Shown: positions 1 to 8,479 of the stretch, piece by piece
Position numbering within the stretch: position 1 is the first letter of the stretch
Layout: every line of letters starts with the position of its first letter
Assembly: GCA_003132305.1 (NCBI GenBank)
Contig: PKXJ01000026.1
Location: 11,255-50,485, forward strand
Reading direction: 5' to 3'
Origin: Acidimicrobiaceae bacterium
GTDB taxonomy: Bacteria > Actinomycetota > Acidimicrobiia > Acidimicrobiales > RAAP-2
Length of the DNA: 39,231 nucleotides
The notes under the pieces: generated by a model
The model's database searches: none
Seen by the model: only the letters and a program-made list of their open reading frames with translations
Told to the model about the DNA's origin: nothing
Program-made: the position numbers and the translations under genes

Positions 1-414
1 CCCACGACGACGCCCACGACGACCACGACGACGCCCGGGGCAACCACCACCACGTCACCCAAGTCCACCGTTTCCTCGTCGGCGTCCACGACCCAGCCCG
101 CGACTCAAGGGACGCTGCTCGGCGCGGCGAGTCAAGTGCCGAAGAACGAAGCCGCGCTTTTCACGATTCCCTCGAGCGGTGACCCGGGCATCGTGATTCA
201 CACCGCCGCGGACGAGTTCGTGGGTTACGACGCCGTCTGTCCGCACACGGGTTGCACCGTGGGCTACTCCACCGTTGCCAAAGTCATCGTATGTCCGTGT
301 CACGGATCAGAGTTCGAGGTGAGTAACGGTGACGTTATCGTCGGTCCCGCGCCGCACGGACTAGCGAAGTTGAAGATAGTTGAAGGAGCCAACGGTAACC
401 TCTACTTGCAATGA
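1..414 (+). CDS. Rieske [2Fe-2S] domain protein, 5' end outside the window
   Basis: The reading frame is open from the first base of the window, so the N-terminus is missing. The visible part begins with a Thr/Pro/Ser-rich linker of about 40 residues encoded by repetitive ACG/ACC/CCC codons, and then a Rieske domain. The two cluster motifs CPHTGC and CPCHGS supply the two Cys and two His ligands, and the second Cys of each motif fits the disulfide of classical Rieske proteins. The linker suggests an exported, membrane-tethered protein whose domain sits outside the membrane on a flexible stalk. An internal GTG at 136 could act as a start but would discard the linker, so I read the gene as entering from the left. 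Its stop codon overlaps the ATG of the response regulator (ATGA), so the two are probably co-translated. It is likely an electron-transfer protein; the partner is not visible. Confidence 0.88.
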   Translation, partial: PTTTPTTTTTTPGATTTTSPKSTVSSSASTTQPATQGTLLGAASQVPKNEAALFTIPSSGDPGIVIHTAADEFVGYDAVCPHTGCTVGYSTVAKVIVCPCHGSEFEVSNGDVIVGPAPHGLAKLKIVEGANGNLYLQ

Positions 415-1097
415 GTGATGAACCTCTCCGAGTACTCGTTATCGAGGACGATTACGACCTGGCGAGTGCGGTGGCGGGCCTCTTGGTCGACGAAGGTTTC
501 GTCGTCGTGCAGCGTTACGACGGTGAAGCGGGCTTCGAAGAGGCGTTGCACGGAAACTTTGACGTCATTGTTCTCGACATCATGTTGCCCAAGCGAAGCG
601 GCTTTCGAGTCTGTCAAGACCTTCGCGCCGCGGGCTTGCAAACTCCACTGTTGATGCTGACCGCCAAAGAGGGGGATTGGGACGAAGTCGAAGGCTTGGA
701 CGTAGGGGCCGATGACTTTTTACGAAAACCCTTTGAGCGTGCGGTTTTCATGGCCCGACTCCACGCCCTTCTCCGACGTCAGGATCGAGGCCGTCCCCAA
801 GCGCTCAATCTCGGCACGGTCTCGCTCGACCCGATGAGTCGTCACGTCACGTCGCACGGACGAAGCGTGACCTTGACGCCACGCGAGTTTTCGCTGCTCA
901 AGTTCTTTATGAGTCGATCGAAGGTCACGCACACCAAATTGGAGATACTGAGCGCGGTGTGGGGCAGTGATTTCGACGGCGATCCGAACATTGTCGAGGT
1001 CTACGTGGGCTATCTTCGACGAAAGATCGACGTGGCGACGGAACCGTCAATCATTCATACGGTGCGGGGCGTCGGTTACTGCGCACGTGACGATTAA
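411..1097 (+). CDS. OmpR/PhoB-family response regulator
   Basis: This 228-residue protein has an N-terminal receiver domain (about residues 6-118) and a C-terminal winged-helix DNA-binding domain (about 130-226). The acidic pair D13/D14, phosphoacceptor D56, T84 and K106 are all in place. The second half has the usual OmpR-type pattern, with a TPREF motif before the recognition helix and a C-terminal hairpin ending in RGVGY. The start ATG overlaps the stop of the upstream Rieske gene, and the stop TAA shares a base with the ATG of the downstream kinase (TAATG). All three are therefore probably translated from one mRNA. The target promoters are unknown. The coupling to an exported Rieske protein suggests, but does not show, a redox or envelope signal. 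Confidence 0.96.
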   Translation: MSDEPLRVLVIEDDYDLASAVAGLLVDEGFVVVQRYDGEAGFEEALHGNFDVIVLDIMLPKRSGFRVCQDLRAAGLQTPLLMLTAKEGDWDEVEGLDVGADDFLRKPFERAVFMARLHALLRRQDRGRPQALNLGTVSLDPMSRHVTSHGRSVTLTPREFSLLKFFMSRSKVTHTKLEILSAVWGSDFDGDPNIVEVYVGYLRRKIDVATEPSIIHTVRGVGYCARDD

Positions 1098-2491
1098 TGG
1101 CTCGCGATCGTCAACTCTCGATTCGAGCCCGACTCACGCTCATCTTTGTTCTCGCGATCGCAGTTATCTTGACCTTCACCGGCGTCGCGCTCGTCAAGCT
1201 GGTCCACCGATCACTCCTTAATCAGGCGTCGGATCAAATCGACGCAGTGATGGACCAGACCCAAGAGCGTTTTGCCACGGCGACGGTCCCTTTGAAACGG
1301 GTGCTCGTTCTGGCGACCGTCGGCGACGTCGTGGTGCAGGTCACGAATACCAGCGACACGAAGGTCTGGGCGGCGAGTTCGGCCATCAAAGCCGCGCCGG
1401 TGCTCGCCGCCCCCGGGTCGGACGCGGCGGCGAGTGATCTCACTGTTCACTTCATCCGCAACGCGAGGACCGAAGCGACGCTCCCGGAACTCAGCTCCGG
1501 TGAGGTGTCCACCGTCACGACGACGCGGGGACCGGGCCTGATCTTCGCCTTCGTGTACGGCGGCGCCATTGAGCACAGCGTCCGGGTCCTCCTCGTCAGC
1601 CTGTTGATTTCATTTCCGTTGTTGCTCTTGATGTCGGGTGGCCTGATCTGGCTCGGTATCGGCCTCGCGCTGGCGCCCGTCGCGTCGATTCGCCGTCGCG
1701 TCGACGCCATCGCGGCCGAAGATTTGACCGAACGAGTGCCCGTCACGGGGGGCGACGACGAAGTCGCGCGCATGGCGCGAACGGTGAACGCCATGTTGGA
1801 CCGACTCGAATCGGAGTCGAAGTTTCAACAAGAGTTCGTCTCTAACGCCAGTCACGAACTTCGTAGTCCCCTCACGACGTTGCTCGCGACCACCGAACGA
1901 GCCGCGGTCGATCCCGACAACGCCAACTGGCCCGAGGTCGCTGACGTCATCATGCGTGAAGGTCGGCGACTGGACGGCATCATTGGCGACCTCTTTTGGC
2001 TGGCTCGACACGATGAGGATCACGCCGCCACCGAACGTGAGGACGTTGACTTTGATGATCTCTTGTACGAAGAAGCGACGCGCGTTCGCTCCATGAGCGA
2101 TCTGATTGTGGACACCTCAATGGTGCACCCCACGCGGGTCATCGGTGATCCGGCCATGTTGACGCGAATGATTCGTAACGTCGTCGACAACGCCATGCGC
2201 TACGCCCAGAGTGAGTTGCGCTTCGAGGCTCGTTACGACGGCTTCGAGGCGGTCGTCGTCGTGAGTGACGACGGCGAGGGCATCGACGTGGATCAGAGTG
2301 CGCGTTTCTTCGATCGCTTCACGCGGGCCGACTCGGCGCGCAGTCGCCAGTCGGGCGGGACGGGGCTGGGCCTCGCGATCGTCACCGAAATCGTCATCCG
2401 CCACGGTGGATCGGCCCGGTTCGTCAAAGTGGCGAGTGGCTCGACCATTGAACTGCGCGTGCGCGGTGGCGGACAGCGCCCCATCGCGTAG
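1097..2491 (+). CDS. Membrane sensor histidine kinase (HAMP-HisKA-HATPase)
   Basis: This 464-residue protein is the partner of the preceding response regulator. It has one transmembrane helix at about residues 13-34 and a second at about 161-188, which frame an extracytoplasmic sensor region of about 125 residues. A HAMP linker (about 189-240) follows, then the dimerisation and phosphotransfer domain with the phosphorylated His253 in the motif SHELRSPL. The ATP-binding domain shows an N box (NVVDNAMRYA), a G1 box (DDGEGID), an F box (FFDRF) and a G2 box (GGTGLGLAI). The sensor region has no family I recognise. The gene overlaps the regulator by one base and ends with TAG. Everything needed for catalysis is present, so I expect a functional kinase of the EnvZ/PhoR type; the ligand is unknown. 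Confidence 0.96.
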   Translation: MARDRQLSIRARLTLIFVLAIAVILTFTGVALVKLVHRSLLNQASDQIDAVMDQTQERFATATVPLKRVLVLATVGDVVVQVTNTSDTKVWAASSAIKAAPVLAAPGSDAAASDLTVHFIRNARTEATLPELSSGEVSTVTTTRGPGLIFAFVYGGAIEHSVRVLLVSLLISFPLLLLMSGGLIWLGIGLALAPVASIRRRVDAIAAEDLTERVPVTGGDDEVARMARTVNAMLDRLESESKFQQEFVSNASHELRSPLTTLLATTERAAVDPDNANWPEVADVIMREGRRLDGIIGDLFWLARHDEDHAATEREDVDFDDLLYEEATRVRSMSDLIVDTSMVHPTRVIGDPAMLTRMIRNVVDNAMRYAQSELRFEARYDGFEAVVVVSDDGEGIDVDQSARFFDRFTRADSARSRQSGGTGLGLAIVTEIVIRHGGSARFVKVASGSTIELRVRGGGQRPIA

Positions 2492-2526
2492 ACGACTCTT
2501 TAGCGTGGAGGCCTAGAGTCATCGTT

Positions 2527-3285
2527 ATGAACGCCGACGAACTCGCCACCCTGACGGCCGATCCCCTGCAGACGCTCGGCATGAGCTTCTACTCCGATCC
2601 GTTGACGGGCGAGCGCGGAAAAGAACACGGACTCAACATCTTAGAGTTTTACGGCCTGGGTCGAGGCGGCACGTTGGGCAACGTCGACACGCCCGCCGTC
2701 TACGAAGCCTTCACCTTTTTCAATCAGTCGACGATCGATTTTCTCTGGGCGACGGCGAAGACCAAAGCCGATCCCGTTTCCGCCGCCGCCGACTACCTCC
2801 TCGCGGCCTACGCCTTCGCCGATCGAACCTTCGGGGGGATTGAACTCACGGTCCTGGCGAACTTTGCCTCGGCCGCGCGCAAGGTCGTCGACGCCGAGCC
2901 CCGCGGTGTCTGTCCGCTTGTGGACGGCTACAAGAAGTTCTCGGCTCCGGCGAATCCAGTGCACGCGGCGTACCTAGGCACCATCTTCCTTCGAGAACTT
3001 CGCGGCGGCGTGCATATTCACGCGGTCCACGAAGCCGGTCTCGATCCGATCGCCGCGTGCTACCTACAAGATCCGAGCGTCTTCACTCGGCACGGCTACG
3101 CCGCCGACGAGGCGCCCGAGGTAACCGAAGAACTCGAACGCAAGAAGATCCAGGCCGAAGAACTGACGAGCGCCGCGATGGAGAAGTGTTTCGACGTGCT
3201 GAGTGACACCGAGCGTGACGCGCTCGCCGTGGGCACGCGCGCGATGTTCGAAGCACTACAAAACCCGGTTCCCGTCACTCGTTAG
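2527..3285 (+). CDS. SCO6745-family (SalK-like) helical protein
   Basis: This 252-residue soluble protein resembles the actinobacterial SCO6745/SalK-like family. The resemblance is in the early segment GMSFYSDPL, the FNQSTIDFLW stretch, and the later segment with HAAYLGTIFLRELRGGVHIHAV, which corresponds to the family's conserved ALWHAATLLREHRGDGH-like region. The family has no firmly established biochemical role. The protein is predicted to be all-helical and has no signal peptide. The C-terminal third is rich in Glu and Lys (about residues 198-225) and probably helical. It lies 35 bp after the kinase gene on the same strand and could share its transcript. The family assignment is from memory of conserved motifs, so moderately confident; the function is unassigned. 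Confidence 0.65.
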   Translation: MNADELATLTADPLQTLGMSFYSDPLTGERGKEHGLNILEFYGLGRGGTLGNVDTPAVYEAFTFFNQSTIDFLWATAKTKADPVSAAADYLLAAYAFADRTFGGIELTVLANFASAARKVVDAEPRGVCPLVDGYKKFSAPANPVHAAYLGTIFLRELRGGVHIHAVHEAGLDPIAACYLQDPSVFTRHGYAADEAPEVTEELERKKIQAEELTSAAMEKCFDVLSDTERDALAVGTRAMFEALQNPVPVTR

Positions 3286-3289
3286 TCCC

Positions 3290-3769
3290 GTGACTCACCG
3301 ACGCGCGCTGGGCACGACGCGCGATCGACTGTTGACCGCTCTCATTGCGGGCGCGGTCTTAGAGATTCTCTGGACGGTCTATCTCGGGTGGCAACTACCG
3401 CGTCACTACAACGCTCACCACTGGGACCTCGCGTGGGTCGGACTCGACGTCGCCGAGATCTTGATGCTCGTCGGTGCGGCGTGGGCCGCGTGGCGCCGAC
3501 GCGCGGTACTCATCTTGTTCGCGATCGCGTCGGCGACGTTGTTGTTGCTCGACGCGTGGTTCGACGTGACGACCGCGGGCCACGGTGGATTTCTCGAGAG
3601 CCTGCTCGTGGCGATCCTCGTCGAAGTGCCCTCGGCGCTGGCGTTGCTCTGGATTGCTCGACGCGCAGCCCACCGTCTGCTCACGACGCAGTTCACCACG
3701 GGCAACCTCGGTCGGTTGCCGATGAGAAAGGTACCGCTGACGCCCCAGAGTGACGACGACGTCGTCTAG
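3290..3769 (+). CDS. Small four-helix membrane protein, function unknown
   Basis: I start this gene at GTG 3290, four bases after the previous stop, which gives 159 residues. A longer frame exists but would run deep into the upstream coding sequence. There are about four hydrophobic helices (roughly residues 13-33, 46-64, 68-86 and 102-122). A conserved-looking stretch, LDAWFDVTTA, in the third loop is common in uncharacterised actinobacterial membrane proteins. The C-terminal tail is hydrophilic and ends in acidic residues. The close spacing suggests translation coupled to the upstream SCO6745-like gene. Its stop overlaps the stop of the convergent alkyltransferase by three bases. No enzymatic motif is visible. 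Confidence 0.72.
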   Translation: MTHRRALGTTRDRLLTALIAGAVLEILWTVYLGWQLPRHYNAHHWDLAWVGLDVAEILMLVGAAWAAWRRRAVLILFAIASATLLLLDAWFDVTTAGHGGFLESLLVAILVEVPSALALLWIARRAAHRLLTTQFTTGNLGRLPMRKVPLTPQSDDDVV

Positions 3770-4233
3770 TAGTGCACGCCTTCGAGGTCCAAGAGAAAAC
3801 GCTTGATCTGGTCGCCCCCGCCGTAGCCCCCGAGTCCCGTCGTTGACACGACGCGGTGACAGGGCACGACGATCGGCCAGGGATTCGCGTGATTGGCGTT
3901 ACCCACGGCGCGCGACGCGCGCGGTCGATCGACACTCTCGGCGACGTCGCCGTAAGTGCGAACTTCACCGTAGGGAATGTCCACGAGGGCGTCCCACACG
4001 TCACGTTGAAAGCCCGTCGCTTTGACGGACGCGAGCGGCACTTCAAAGCTTCGCCGCTTGCCCTCGAAGTACTCTTCGAGCTGTTTCGCCGCGCGCGCCA
4101 CCGCGCGCGGCGGCGTTCCCTTGGACGCTCGACGGCGTTGATTGGGCAGATAGATGGCCGTGATGGCCTCGGCCGTTCCCTCAACTCCCCACGGGCCGAC
4201 CGGTGAAGAGACGTTGGTGACAAAAGTTTCCAT
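3766..4233 (-). CDS. ogt: Methylated-DNA--protein-cysteine S-methyltransferase
   Basis: This 155-residue protein repairs O6-alkylguanine by transferring the alkyl group to its own cysteine in a suicide reaction. The active-site motif PCHRV holds the acceptor Cys125. It is preceded by the Asn-His-Ala-Asn-Pro segment (about 114-118) that supports the active site and by the RAVG turn with the probable base-flipping Arg108. The N-terminal half is the usual poorly conserved domain. The length matches short Ogt-type enzymes without an Ada regulatory part. The gene converges on the small membrane protein and is followed, divergently, by a broken hydrolase gene. All catalytic residues are present, so the enzyme should be active. 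Confidence 0.95.
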   Translation of the reverse strand: METFVTNVSSPVGPWGVEGTAEAITAIYLPNQRRRASKGTPPRAVARAAKQLEEYFEGKRRSFEVPLASVKATGFQRDVWDALVDIPYGEVRTYGDVAESVDRPRASRAVGNANHANPWPIVVPCHRVVSTTGLGGYGGGDQIKRFLLDLEGVHY

Positions 4234-4269
4234 GGCTCCGTTCTACTCCGTGGGTGTACGGTCACGTCG

Positions 4270-4565
4270 GTGGAGTCCTTGACGGCCCAAAGCGGCGACG
4301 TACGACTGCACGTCAATCTCCACGGTGAGGGCCCCCGGCTCTTCTCCTGCACGGCTGGCCGGACACCTCGGCGTTGTGGGATGACGTGGTGCCCGAACTG
4401 GTCGGAGTCGGTTTTCGTGTCGCCGTTCCCGACCTGCGCGGTCGCGGTCTCAGCGACAAACCGAGCGATTTGGCGAGTTACAAAGTGCACCACCTGATCG
4501 GCGACGTCGCGAGCATCATCGCGGCGTTGGGCGACGAGAAGGTCACGTTGGTGGGCCACGACTGA
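4270..4565 (+). pseudogene. Frameshifted, truncated alpha/beta-hydrolase remnant
   Basis: Two overlapping frames together spell the N-terminal third of an epoxide-hydrolase-like alpha/beta hydrolase. The frame from GTG 4270 encodes a start of the type MESLTAQSGDVRLHV followed by GEGP. The other frame, from about 4332 on, continues with LLLLHGWPDTSALWDDV (the oxyanion HGWP motif) and then PDLRGRGLSDKP. One missing base in the C-run at 4332-4336 would join them. The second frame then ends in VGHD followed by TGA at 4563, where the family normally has GHDWG with Asp as nucleophile. The cap domain and the rest of the active site are absent, because pntAA starts only 40 bp later. It cannot be an active enzyme. 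A sequencing error could explain the frameshift but not the loss of the remaining two thirds. Confidence 0.8.
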
Positions 4566-4605
4566 GCCGCGAAAGCGCGTGCGTCGAGCCTGGTAGAACA
4601 ATGAG

Positions 4606-5754
4606 GTGAAAATTGCGATTTTTAAAGAGTCGCGCCCTGGTGAGACTCGCGTCGCCCTGACGCCCGACGCGGTGAAGACGCTGGTTGCCGACGAGTGGCA
4701 GGTCGAGGTCGAGCGCGGGGCCGGAAATCTCGCGCACTACAGCGACGAGAGTTACCAGAGTGCTGGCGCCACGATCGTCGACGCCGCGTCGGGTGAGGTG
4801 AATCTGCGCGTGAACGCGCCCACCACCGAAGAGGCTTCGCGTCTCGCGGAAGGTTCACTGCACCTGTCGTTTCTTTCGCCGCTCCTGCAACTCGACGTCG
4901 TCAAGGCCCTGAACGACCGCAAGGTCACCATCATCTCCTTCGACTTACTGCCGCGCATCTCGCGCGCGCAGTACATGGACGCGCTCTCGTCGCAGTCCAC
5001 GGTCTCGGGGTACCGAGCGGCCCTCGCCGGCGCCACCTACTTGGACCGTTTCTTTCCCTTGCTCACGACCGCGGCCGGCACCATTCGCCCCGCGAAGGTA
5101 CTCGTGATGGGGGTGGGCGTAGCCGGTCTGCAGTCGATCGCCACGGCCAAGCGACTCGGCGCGAGAGTTCGCGCCTACGACGTGCGCTCGGCCGCGAAGG
5201 AAGAGGCCGAGTCCGCTGGCGCCACGTTCGTTCAACTCGGCGTGACGGCCGACGCGGCCGGAGGGTACGCGCGCGAACTGACCGACGAAGAGCGCCAGCA
5301 ACAACAAACCGCACTGTTGAGTGAAGTCGCTGGTTCGGACGTCGTGATCACCACGGCCGCGGTGCCCGGTCGAAAGTCCCCGATACTCGTGACGACCGCG
5401 ATGGTCGAGGCGATGGCCGAGGGGTCGCTCATCATCGACATGGCGGCCGACGGTGGGGGAAACTGCGAGCTGACCAAGGTTGGTGAAGTCATCGAGCACA
5501 GCGGAGTTCGCGTCGTGGGTATGTCGAATCCGCCGGCCGAGATGGGAACCCACGCGAGTTTCATGTACGCGAACAACGTCCTAAAGCTGCTCTCACTCTT
5601 TGGTTCGAAGGGCGAGTTGAGCCCCGATTGGAACGACGAGATCGTCATTGGGGTCACCGTGGCGAGAGATGGCGACGTCAATCACGCGCCCACGGCTGAG
5701 GCGCTCGGCGTGGCCCACGTAGCCATCACCCCCGTCGCGAAGGAGAGCGAATGA
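4606..5754 (+). CDS. pntAA: NAD(P) transhydrogenase subunit alpha part 1
   Basis: This 382-residue protein is the NAD(H)-binding domain I of the proton-translocating transhydrogenase, which uses the proton gradient to move hydride from NADH to NADP+ and so supplies NADPH. The N-terminus, KESRPGETRVALTP, is diagnostic, and the segment RISRAQYMDALSSQ near residue 123 is also conserved. A Rossmann nucleotide site with GVGVAGLQ lies at about residues 168-175. I use GTG 4606; the preceding ATGAGG could serve as a weak ribosome site. The stop overlaps the ATG of pntAB (ATGA). In this lineage the alpha subunit is split in two, as in Rhodospirillum-type enzymes, rather than fused as in E. coli. Confidence 0.97.
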   Translation: MKIAIFKESRPGETRVALTPDAVKTLVADEWQVEVERGAGNLAHYSDESYQSAGATIVDAASGEVNLRVNAPTTEEASRLAEGSLHLSFLSPLLQLDVVKALNDRKVTIISFDLLPRISRAQYMDALSSQSTVSGYRAALAGATYLDRFFPLLTTAAGTIRPAKVLVMGVGVAGLQSIATAKRLGARVRAYDVRSAAKEEAESAGATFVQLGVTADAAGGYARELTDEERQQQQTALLSEVAGSDVVITTAAVPGRKSPILVTTAMVEAMAEGSLIIDMAADGGGNCELTKVGEVIEHSGVRVVGMSNPPAEMGTHASFMYANNVLKLLSLFGSKGELSPDWNDEIVIGVTVARDGDVNHAPTAEALGVAHVAITPVAKESE

Positions 5755-6071
5755 GCAACGTGCTTTTGCAGTACGCCACCGTCTTGGTCCTGAGTGCCTT
5801 CGTCGGCACGGAGATCATCGCGAAGGTGCCGAGCATTTTGCACACGCCCTTGATGAGTGGGTCAAACGCCATTCACGGCGTCATTCTCGTCGGCTCGATG
5901 CTCATCTTGGGATCGGCGAACACGAACCTCGAAGAGGTATTGGGTTTCCTCGCGGTGCTGCTCGCGACGCTCAACGTCGTGGGCGGCTTTGTCGTCACCG
6001 ACCGCATGCTCGAGATGTTCAAAGGGCGTAAGCCCAAGCCCAAGGCCAAGTCCGATGAGGTCACGCCGTGA
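5751..6071 (+). CDS. pntAB: NAD(P) transhydrogenase subunit alpha part 2
   Basis: This 106-residue integral membrane protein has three to four hydrophobic segments and a short basic tail rich in Lys and Pro. It forms the alpha-side part of the proton channel (domain II) of the transhydrogenase. The segment with LMSGSNAIHGVI is typical of PntAB and of the corresponding PntA C-terminus. It overlaps pntAA by four bases and pntB by four bases, so the three subunits are translationally coupled, which suits a fixed-stoichiometry complex. Confidence 0.95.
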   Translation: MSNVLLQYATVLVLSAFVGTEIIAKVPSILHTPLMSGSNAIHGVILVGSMLILGSANTNLEEVLGFLAVLLATLNVVGGFVVTDRMLEMFKGRKPKPKAKSDEVTP

Positions 6072-7462
6072 GTCGCGAGACGCTGATTGACCTTCTGTAC
6101 CTCTTCTCCGCCACGACGTTCTTGGTGGCGTTAAAGGGGCTCGGTAGTCCCAAACGGGCTCGATACGGAAATATGGTGGCGGCCTTTGGCATGCTTGTCG
6201 CGGTCGTGGCGACGTTCTTTAAGTTCGTCGACGGTCACGCGCTGCACCACGTGGGGCTCATCTTGCTCGCCATGTTTATTGGCACGATCATTGCCGTGCC
6301 GACGGCTCGCTTCGTGGAGATGACGGCGATGCCCCAACTGGTGGCCATCTTCAACGGGGTCGGGGGCGGAGCCGCGTCGCTGGTGTCGATCACCGAGTTC
6401 GTGCACATCAAGTCCACGAACCCTGCGACCTACGTGACGCTCGAAGTTCTGCTCGGGGTCTTAATCGGCACGGTCTCGTTCTCGGGTTCGGCCGTTGCGT
6501 TCGCCAAGTTGCAAGAACTCATGACCGGGCGTCCCGTGACCTACCCCGGCCAACAGATCATTAACGCCATCGTGGGCGTCGTCGCGCTCGCCTTGATCGT
6601 GACGATCCTGGTGCAGGGCTCGACGACGTTGCTCTGGATCCTCTTAGTCGTCGCCTTCGTGCTCGGCGTCGCCTTCGTCTTGCCGATCGGTGGCGCGGAC
6701 GTGCCGGTGCTGATATCGCTGCTCAACGCCTTCACCGGTATCGCCGTGGCGGCGTCGGGCTTCACGCTCGGATCGAACCTCTTGATCGTGGCCGGAACCC
6801 TGGTCGGCGCCTCGGGTATCTTGCTCACGCGTCTCATGAGCAAAGCCATGGGTCGCAGTCTTTCGAACGTCCTCTTCTCGGCCTTTGGCTCGAACGTGAC
6901 GGCCACCGGCGCCAGTGCCATCGAGGGGCGCAGCGTGCGTTCGGGCTCGCCCGAGGACATTGGCGTTTTACTGGGTTTCGCGAGCAAGGTGGTCATCATC
7001 CCCGGCTACGGACTGGCCGTGGCGCAGGCCCAGCACGTGCTGCGCGAGCTCGCCGAAGAGCTCGAGGGCAAAGGTGTTCAGGTCTTCTACGCCATTCACC
7101 CCGTGGCCGGACGGATGCCCGGGCACATGAACGTGCTGCTCGCTGAGGCCAACGTGCCCTACGAGGACCTGCTCGAGATGGACGAGGCGAACACGGAACT
7201 TCAAACGGCCGACGTCGCGCTCGTGGTGGGCGCGAACGACACGGTGAATCCGGCCGCGGTGAACGACCCGGCTTCGCCGATCTACGGCATGCCAATCATT
7301 CACGCCGACCTCGCCGAGAACGTCATTTTCTTGAAACGCTCGATGCGCCCGGGCTTCGCCGGCATCGACAACGAGTTGCTCTACAATCCCAAGACGCTGC
7401 TGGTCTTTGGCGACGCGAAGGACACCCTGACCAAGGTCGTCGCCGTCGTGAAGGCGTCCTAG
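6068..7462 (+). CDS. pntB: NAD(P) transhydrogenase subunit beta
   Basis: This 464-residue protein carries the remaining transmembrane helices (up to about residue 265) and the C-terminal NADP(H)-binding domain III. Domain III shows GYGLAVAQAQ, then HPVAGRMPGHMNVLLAEA, and the nucleotide loop VVGANDTVNPAA, all standard for PntB. The length matches the family (about 460-480). The GTG start at 6068 overlaps the pntAB stop. Its stop TAG lies only three bases from the end of the convergent aldo/keto reductase gene. With PntAA and PntAB it makes a complete transhydrogenase that should keep the NADPH pool reduced. Confidence 0.97.
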   Translation: MSRETLIDLLYLFSATTFLVALKGLGSPKRARYGNMVAAFGMLVAVVATFFKFVDGHALHHVGLILLAMFIGTIIAVPTARFVEMTAMPQLVAIFNGVGGGAASLVSITEFVHIKSTNPATYVTLEVLLGVLIGTVSFSGSAVAFAKLQELMTGRPVTYPGQQIINAIVGVVALALIVTILVQGSTTLLWILLVVAFVLGVAFVLPIGGADVPVLISLLNAFTGIAVAASGFTLGSNLLIVAGTLVGASGILLTRLMSKAMGRSLSNVLFSAFGSNVTATGASAIEGRSVRSGSPEDIGVLLGFASKVVIIPGYGLAVAQAQHVLRELAEELEGKGVQVFYAIHPVAGRMPGHMNVLLAEANVPYEDLLEMDEANTELQTADVALVVGANDTVNPAAVNDPASPIYGMPIIHADLAENVIFLKRSMRPGFAGIDNELLYNPKTLLVFGDAKDTLTKVVAVVKAS

Positions 7463-7465
7463 CCC

Positions 7466-8386
7466 CTACGCGCTCAGACGATCGAGCTCCTCGAGTTGCG
7501 TCGGGTCTAGGTCCGTGACGGCGGCCACGTTGGCGCGAATCTGATCGGGCGAACTCGCACCGGCAATGACCGAAGAGACGCGCGGGTGGCTCAAGAGCCA
7601 CGAAAAGGCGAGCGAGAGTATGGGCACCTCGATGCTCTCGGCGTAGGAGAGAAGCGCCGCGACGCGCTGTTGGAACGCGTCGCTCAGCCAGTGCGCGCTG
7701 CGCTCGGGCGACATCAGCGCCAATCGCGTCCCCTCGGGGAGCGGCTCACCCGGGTGGACTTTCCCGGTGAGGAGCCCGTTCGCCAGCGGGTAGAACGGCA
7801 AGAATCCGAGCCCGAGTTCTTCGCAGGCTTCGAGCACGCCGTCTCTCTGGGGGCTGCGATCGAGCAGCGAGAACTGATTCTGCACCGAGATGAACGCCGG
7901 TCCGTCGCCGGCGGCCGTTTTCGCTTCGCGAAGTTGATCGGCGTTGAAGTTCGAACAGCCGATCTCGCGCACCTTGCCCGCGGCCACTAAGTCGCCCAGC
8001 GCGGCGAGCGTGTCGGCGATGGGCACCGTGGCGTCGGGGTAGTGCAACTGGTAGAGATCGATGTAGTCGGTGCCGAGGCGCCTCAGTGAGTCCTCACAGG
8101 CCGAACGAACGTAGTCCGGGCTCGCGCCCGAGCGCGTGTCGTCGAGGGGCATCCCGAACTTCGTGGCGATGACGACGTCGCGTCGTCGCTTACCCAGGGC
8201 TTCACCTAGAAAGACCTCGGACTTGGTGGCGCCGTAGGTGTCCGCGGTGTCAAAGAAGTTGACGCCCGCCTCGAGGGCCCCGTTCACGACGCTGGTCGCT
8301 CGCTCTTGATTCAGTCGAGTGCCAAAGTTGTTGCAGCCCAAGCCGACCACTGAGACTTGGAGCGAACCGAGTGCGCGCTGTTTCAT
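7466..8386 (-). CDS. Aldo/keto reductase
   Basis: This 306-residue NADPH-dependent oxidoreductase has the aldo/keto reductase barrel with the full catalytic tetrad: Asp46 and Tyr51 in FDTADTYG, Lys76 in ATKFG and His115 in YQLHYPD. The C-terminal half shows the GCSNF motif and the SVIAGASSPDQI stretch that belongs to the cofactor site. It resembles YajO- and Tas-type subfamilies rather than plant-type reductases. A good ribosome site, AAAGGA, lies six bases before the ATG at 8386. The substrate cannot be predicted. The neighbouring transhydrogenase could supply its NADPH, but the two operons converge, so a functional link is only a suggestion. Confidence 0.93.
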   Translation of the reverse strand: MKQRALGSLQVSVVGLGCNNFGTRLNQERATSVVNGALEAGVNFFDTADTYGATKSEVFLGEALGKRRRDVVIATKFGMPLDDTRSGASPDYVRSACEDSLRRLGTDYIDLYQLHYPDATVPIADTLAALGDLVAAGKVREIGCSNFNADQLREAKTAAGDGPAFISVQNQFSLLDRSPQRDGVLEACEELGLGFLPFYPLANGLLTGKVHPGEPLPEGTRLALMSPERSAHWLSDAFQQRVAALLSYAESIEVPILSLAFSWLLSHPRVSSVIAGASSPDQIRANVAAVTDLDPTQLEELDRLSA

Positions 8387-8479
8387 AACCGTCCTTTGTC
8401 ACGGACGAGCATACGCACGGTAAATGTCGCCGGTGCCGTGGCGAAGGGTCTCAACTACGATGAGTGTGAAGGAGGGCAT

